A stretch of DNA of 5,368 nucleotides from Caulobacterales bacterium (lineage in GTDB: Bacteria > Pseudomonadota > Alphaproteobacteria > Caulobacterales > Caulobacteraceae): positions 1-5,368 of the forward strand of contig CANKEA010000106.1 in the NCBI GenBank assembly GCA_947480815.1, given 5' to 3'. The notes under the pieces are model-generated. The model did no database searches. It worked only from the letters and a program-made list of their open reading frames with translations, and was not told where the DNA came from. Every line of letters starts with the position of its first letter. Positions within the stretch are counted from its first letter, which is position 1. Shown piece by piece: positions 4,814 to 5,368 of this stretch. The translations under genes were made by a program, and so were the position numbers.

Positions 4814-5368
4814 CCCAGGACCTGAGCGATCTGGCGGGCGATCCGGCCGTTGACGCGGACGACGACCATCCCGGCATCCGCCTTGTGGCGCTGAGCGCTG
4901 GCGAGGCGGGCGACCGGCTCGACAAGACCCTGGCCGCCCAGCTGCCGGATCTTTCCCGCGCTCGGGTGCAGGCGCTGATGGCCGCCGGCATGGTCAGCCT
5001 GGGCGATCACGCCTGCCGTGACCCATCAGCCAAGGCCATGGCGGGGACCTACACCCTGCTGATTCCGCCGCCCGAACCGGCCGACCCCCAGCCTGAGGCC
5101 ATTGCCCTGTCGGTGTTGTTTGAGGATCAGCATCTGATCGTGGTCAACAAGCCCGCCGGCATGGCCATTCATCCCGGCCCCGGCACGCCCAGCGGCACCT
5201 TGGTCAACGCCCTGCTGCATCATTGCGGCGATAGCCTCAGCGGCATCGGCGGGGTGGCGCGCCCCGGCATCGTGCACCGGCTCGACAAGGACACCAGCGG
5301 GGTGATGGTCGCCGCCAAGAGTGACGTGGCCCATGCGGGGCTCTCTAAACTGTTCGCCGCCCACGATA
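4810..5368 (+). CDS. rluD: RluD-type 23S rRNA pseudouridine synthase, N-terminal part
   Basis: The gene runs off the right edge after about 186 codons. RluD isomerises uridines of helix 69 (1911, 1915 and 1917 in E. coli) during assembly of the large ribosomal subunit. Numbering from the CTG at 4810, an S4 RNA-binding domain begins at G-D-R-L-D-K (34-39) and runs to about 85. The catalytic domain follows, with N-K-P-A-G-M-A-I-H-P-G from 113 and the family II signature H-R-L-D-K-D-T-S-G at 156-164; Asp159 is the catalytic aspartate. The start is uncertain. There is no in-frame ATG near the domain. CTG at 4810 overlaps the EncFtn stop as CTGA and has GAGG seven bases upstream, but it adds about 25 acidic residues. 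GTG at 4885 gives a more E. coli-like N-terminus without a ribosome site. An ATG at 4708 would overlap EncFtn by about 100 bases. RluD is the best subfamily match; RluC is less likely. Confidence 0.9.
   Translation, partial: MTQDLSDLAGDPAVDADDDHPGIRLVALSAGEAGDRLDKTLAAQLPDLSRARVQALMAAGMVSLGDHACRDPSAKAMAGTYTLLIPPPEPADPQPEAIALSVLFEDQHLIVVNKPAGMAIHPGPGTPSGTLVNALLHHCGDSLSGIGGVARPGIVHRLDKDTSGVMVAAKSDVAHAGLSKLFAAHD

Overview
The window is GC-rich, densely coding chromosomal DNA with strong G/C preference in third codon positions. It looks like an alphaproteobacterium. The best guess is a Caulobacterales relative (Caulobacter, Phenylobacterium or Brevundimonas type). This rests on the style of the proteins, on promoter-like boxes resembling the Caulobacter housekeeping consensus, and on a folE leader that resembles the alphaproteobacterial THF-II (folE) motif. 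The genus assignment is inference. I see no tRNA, rRNA, CRISPR array, insertion sequence, integrase or prophage gene, and no gap of 300 bases without a gene.

Layout. Bases 1-105 (minus) hold the first 35 codons of an SRPBCC/START-fold protein. It lies just downstream of cysS (minus, 134-1528), cysteinyl-tRNA synthetase. A 168-bp divergent intergenic region follows, with candidate promoters for cysS and folE that share one -10 element. Its folE-side leader can fold into a two-helix rod whose closing stem takes in part of a Shine-Dalgarno-like sequence. Next on the plus strand come folE (GTP cyclohydrolase I, 1697-2323) and, two bases later, hisI (phosphoribosyl-AMP cyclohydrolase, GTG start at 2326). 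These are two zinc cyclohydrolases acting on purine nucleotides. Converging on hisI with a 6-bp gap is a Tat-exported PhoD-family phosphatase (minus, 2755-4428).

A 73-bp divergent gap separates phoD from a 103-residue protein of the encapsulated-ferritin family (EncFtn, 4502-4813). Its stop codon overlaps the likely CTG start of an RluD-type 23S rRNA pseudouridine synthase gene that runs off the right edge (4810-5368).

How the genes fit together. cysS, folE, hisI and rluD are housekeeping genes. folE and hisI probably form one transcript, so a folate-sensing leader would also reach a histidine gene. The pathways do meet: AICAR released in histidine synthesis is recycled by a 10-formyl-THF-dependent step. 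The most unusual items are the candidate THF-II leader, the EncFtn gene with no neighbouring encapsulin shell gene and no visible cargo peptide, its CTGA overlap with rluD, and a likely leaderless promoter for the SRPBCC gene. I found no convincing wholly new system.
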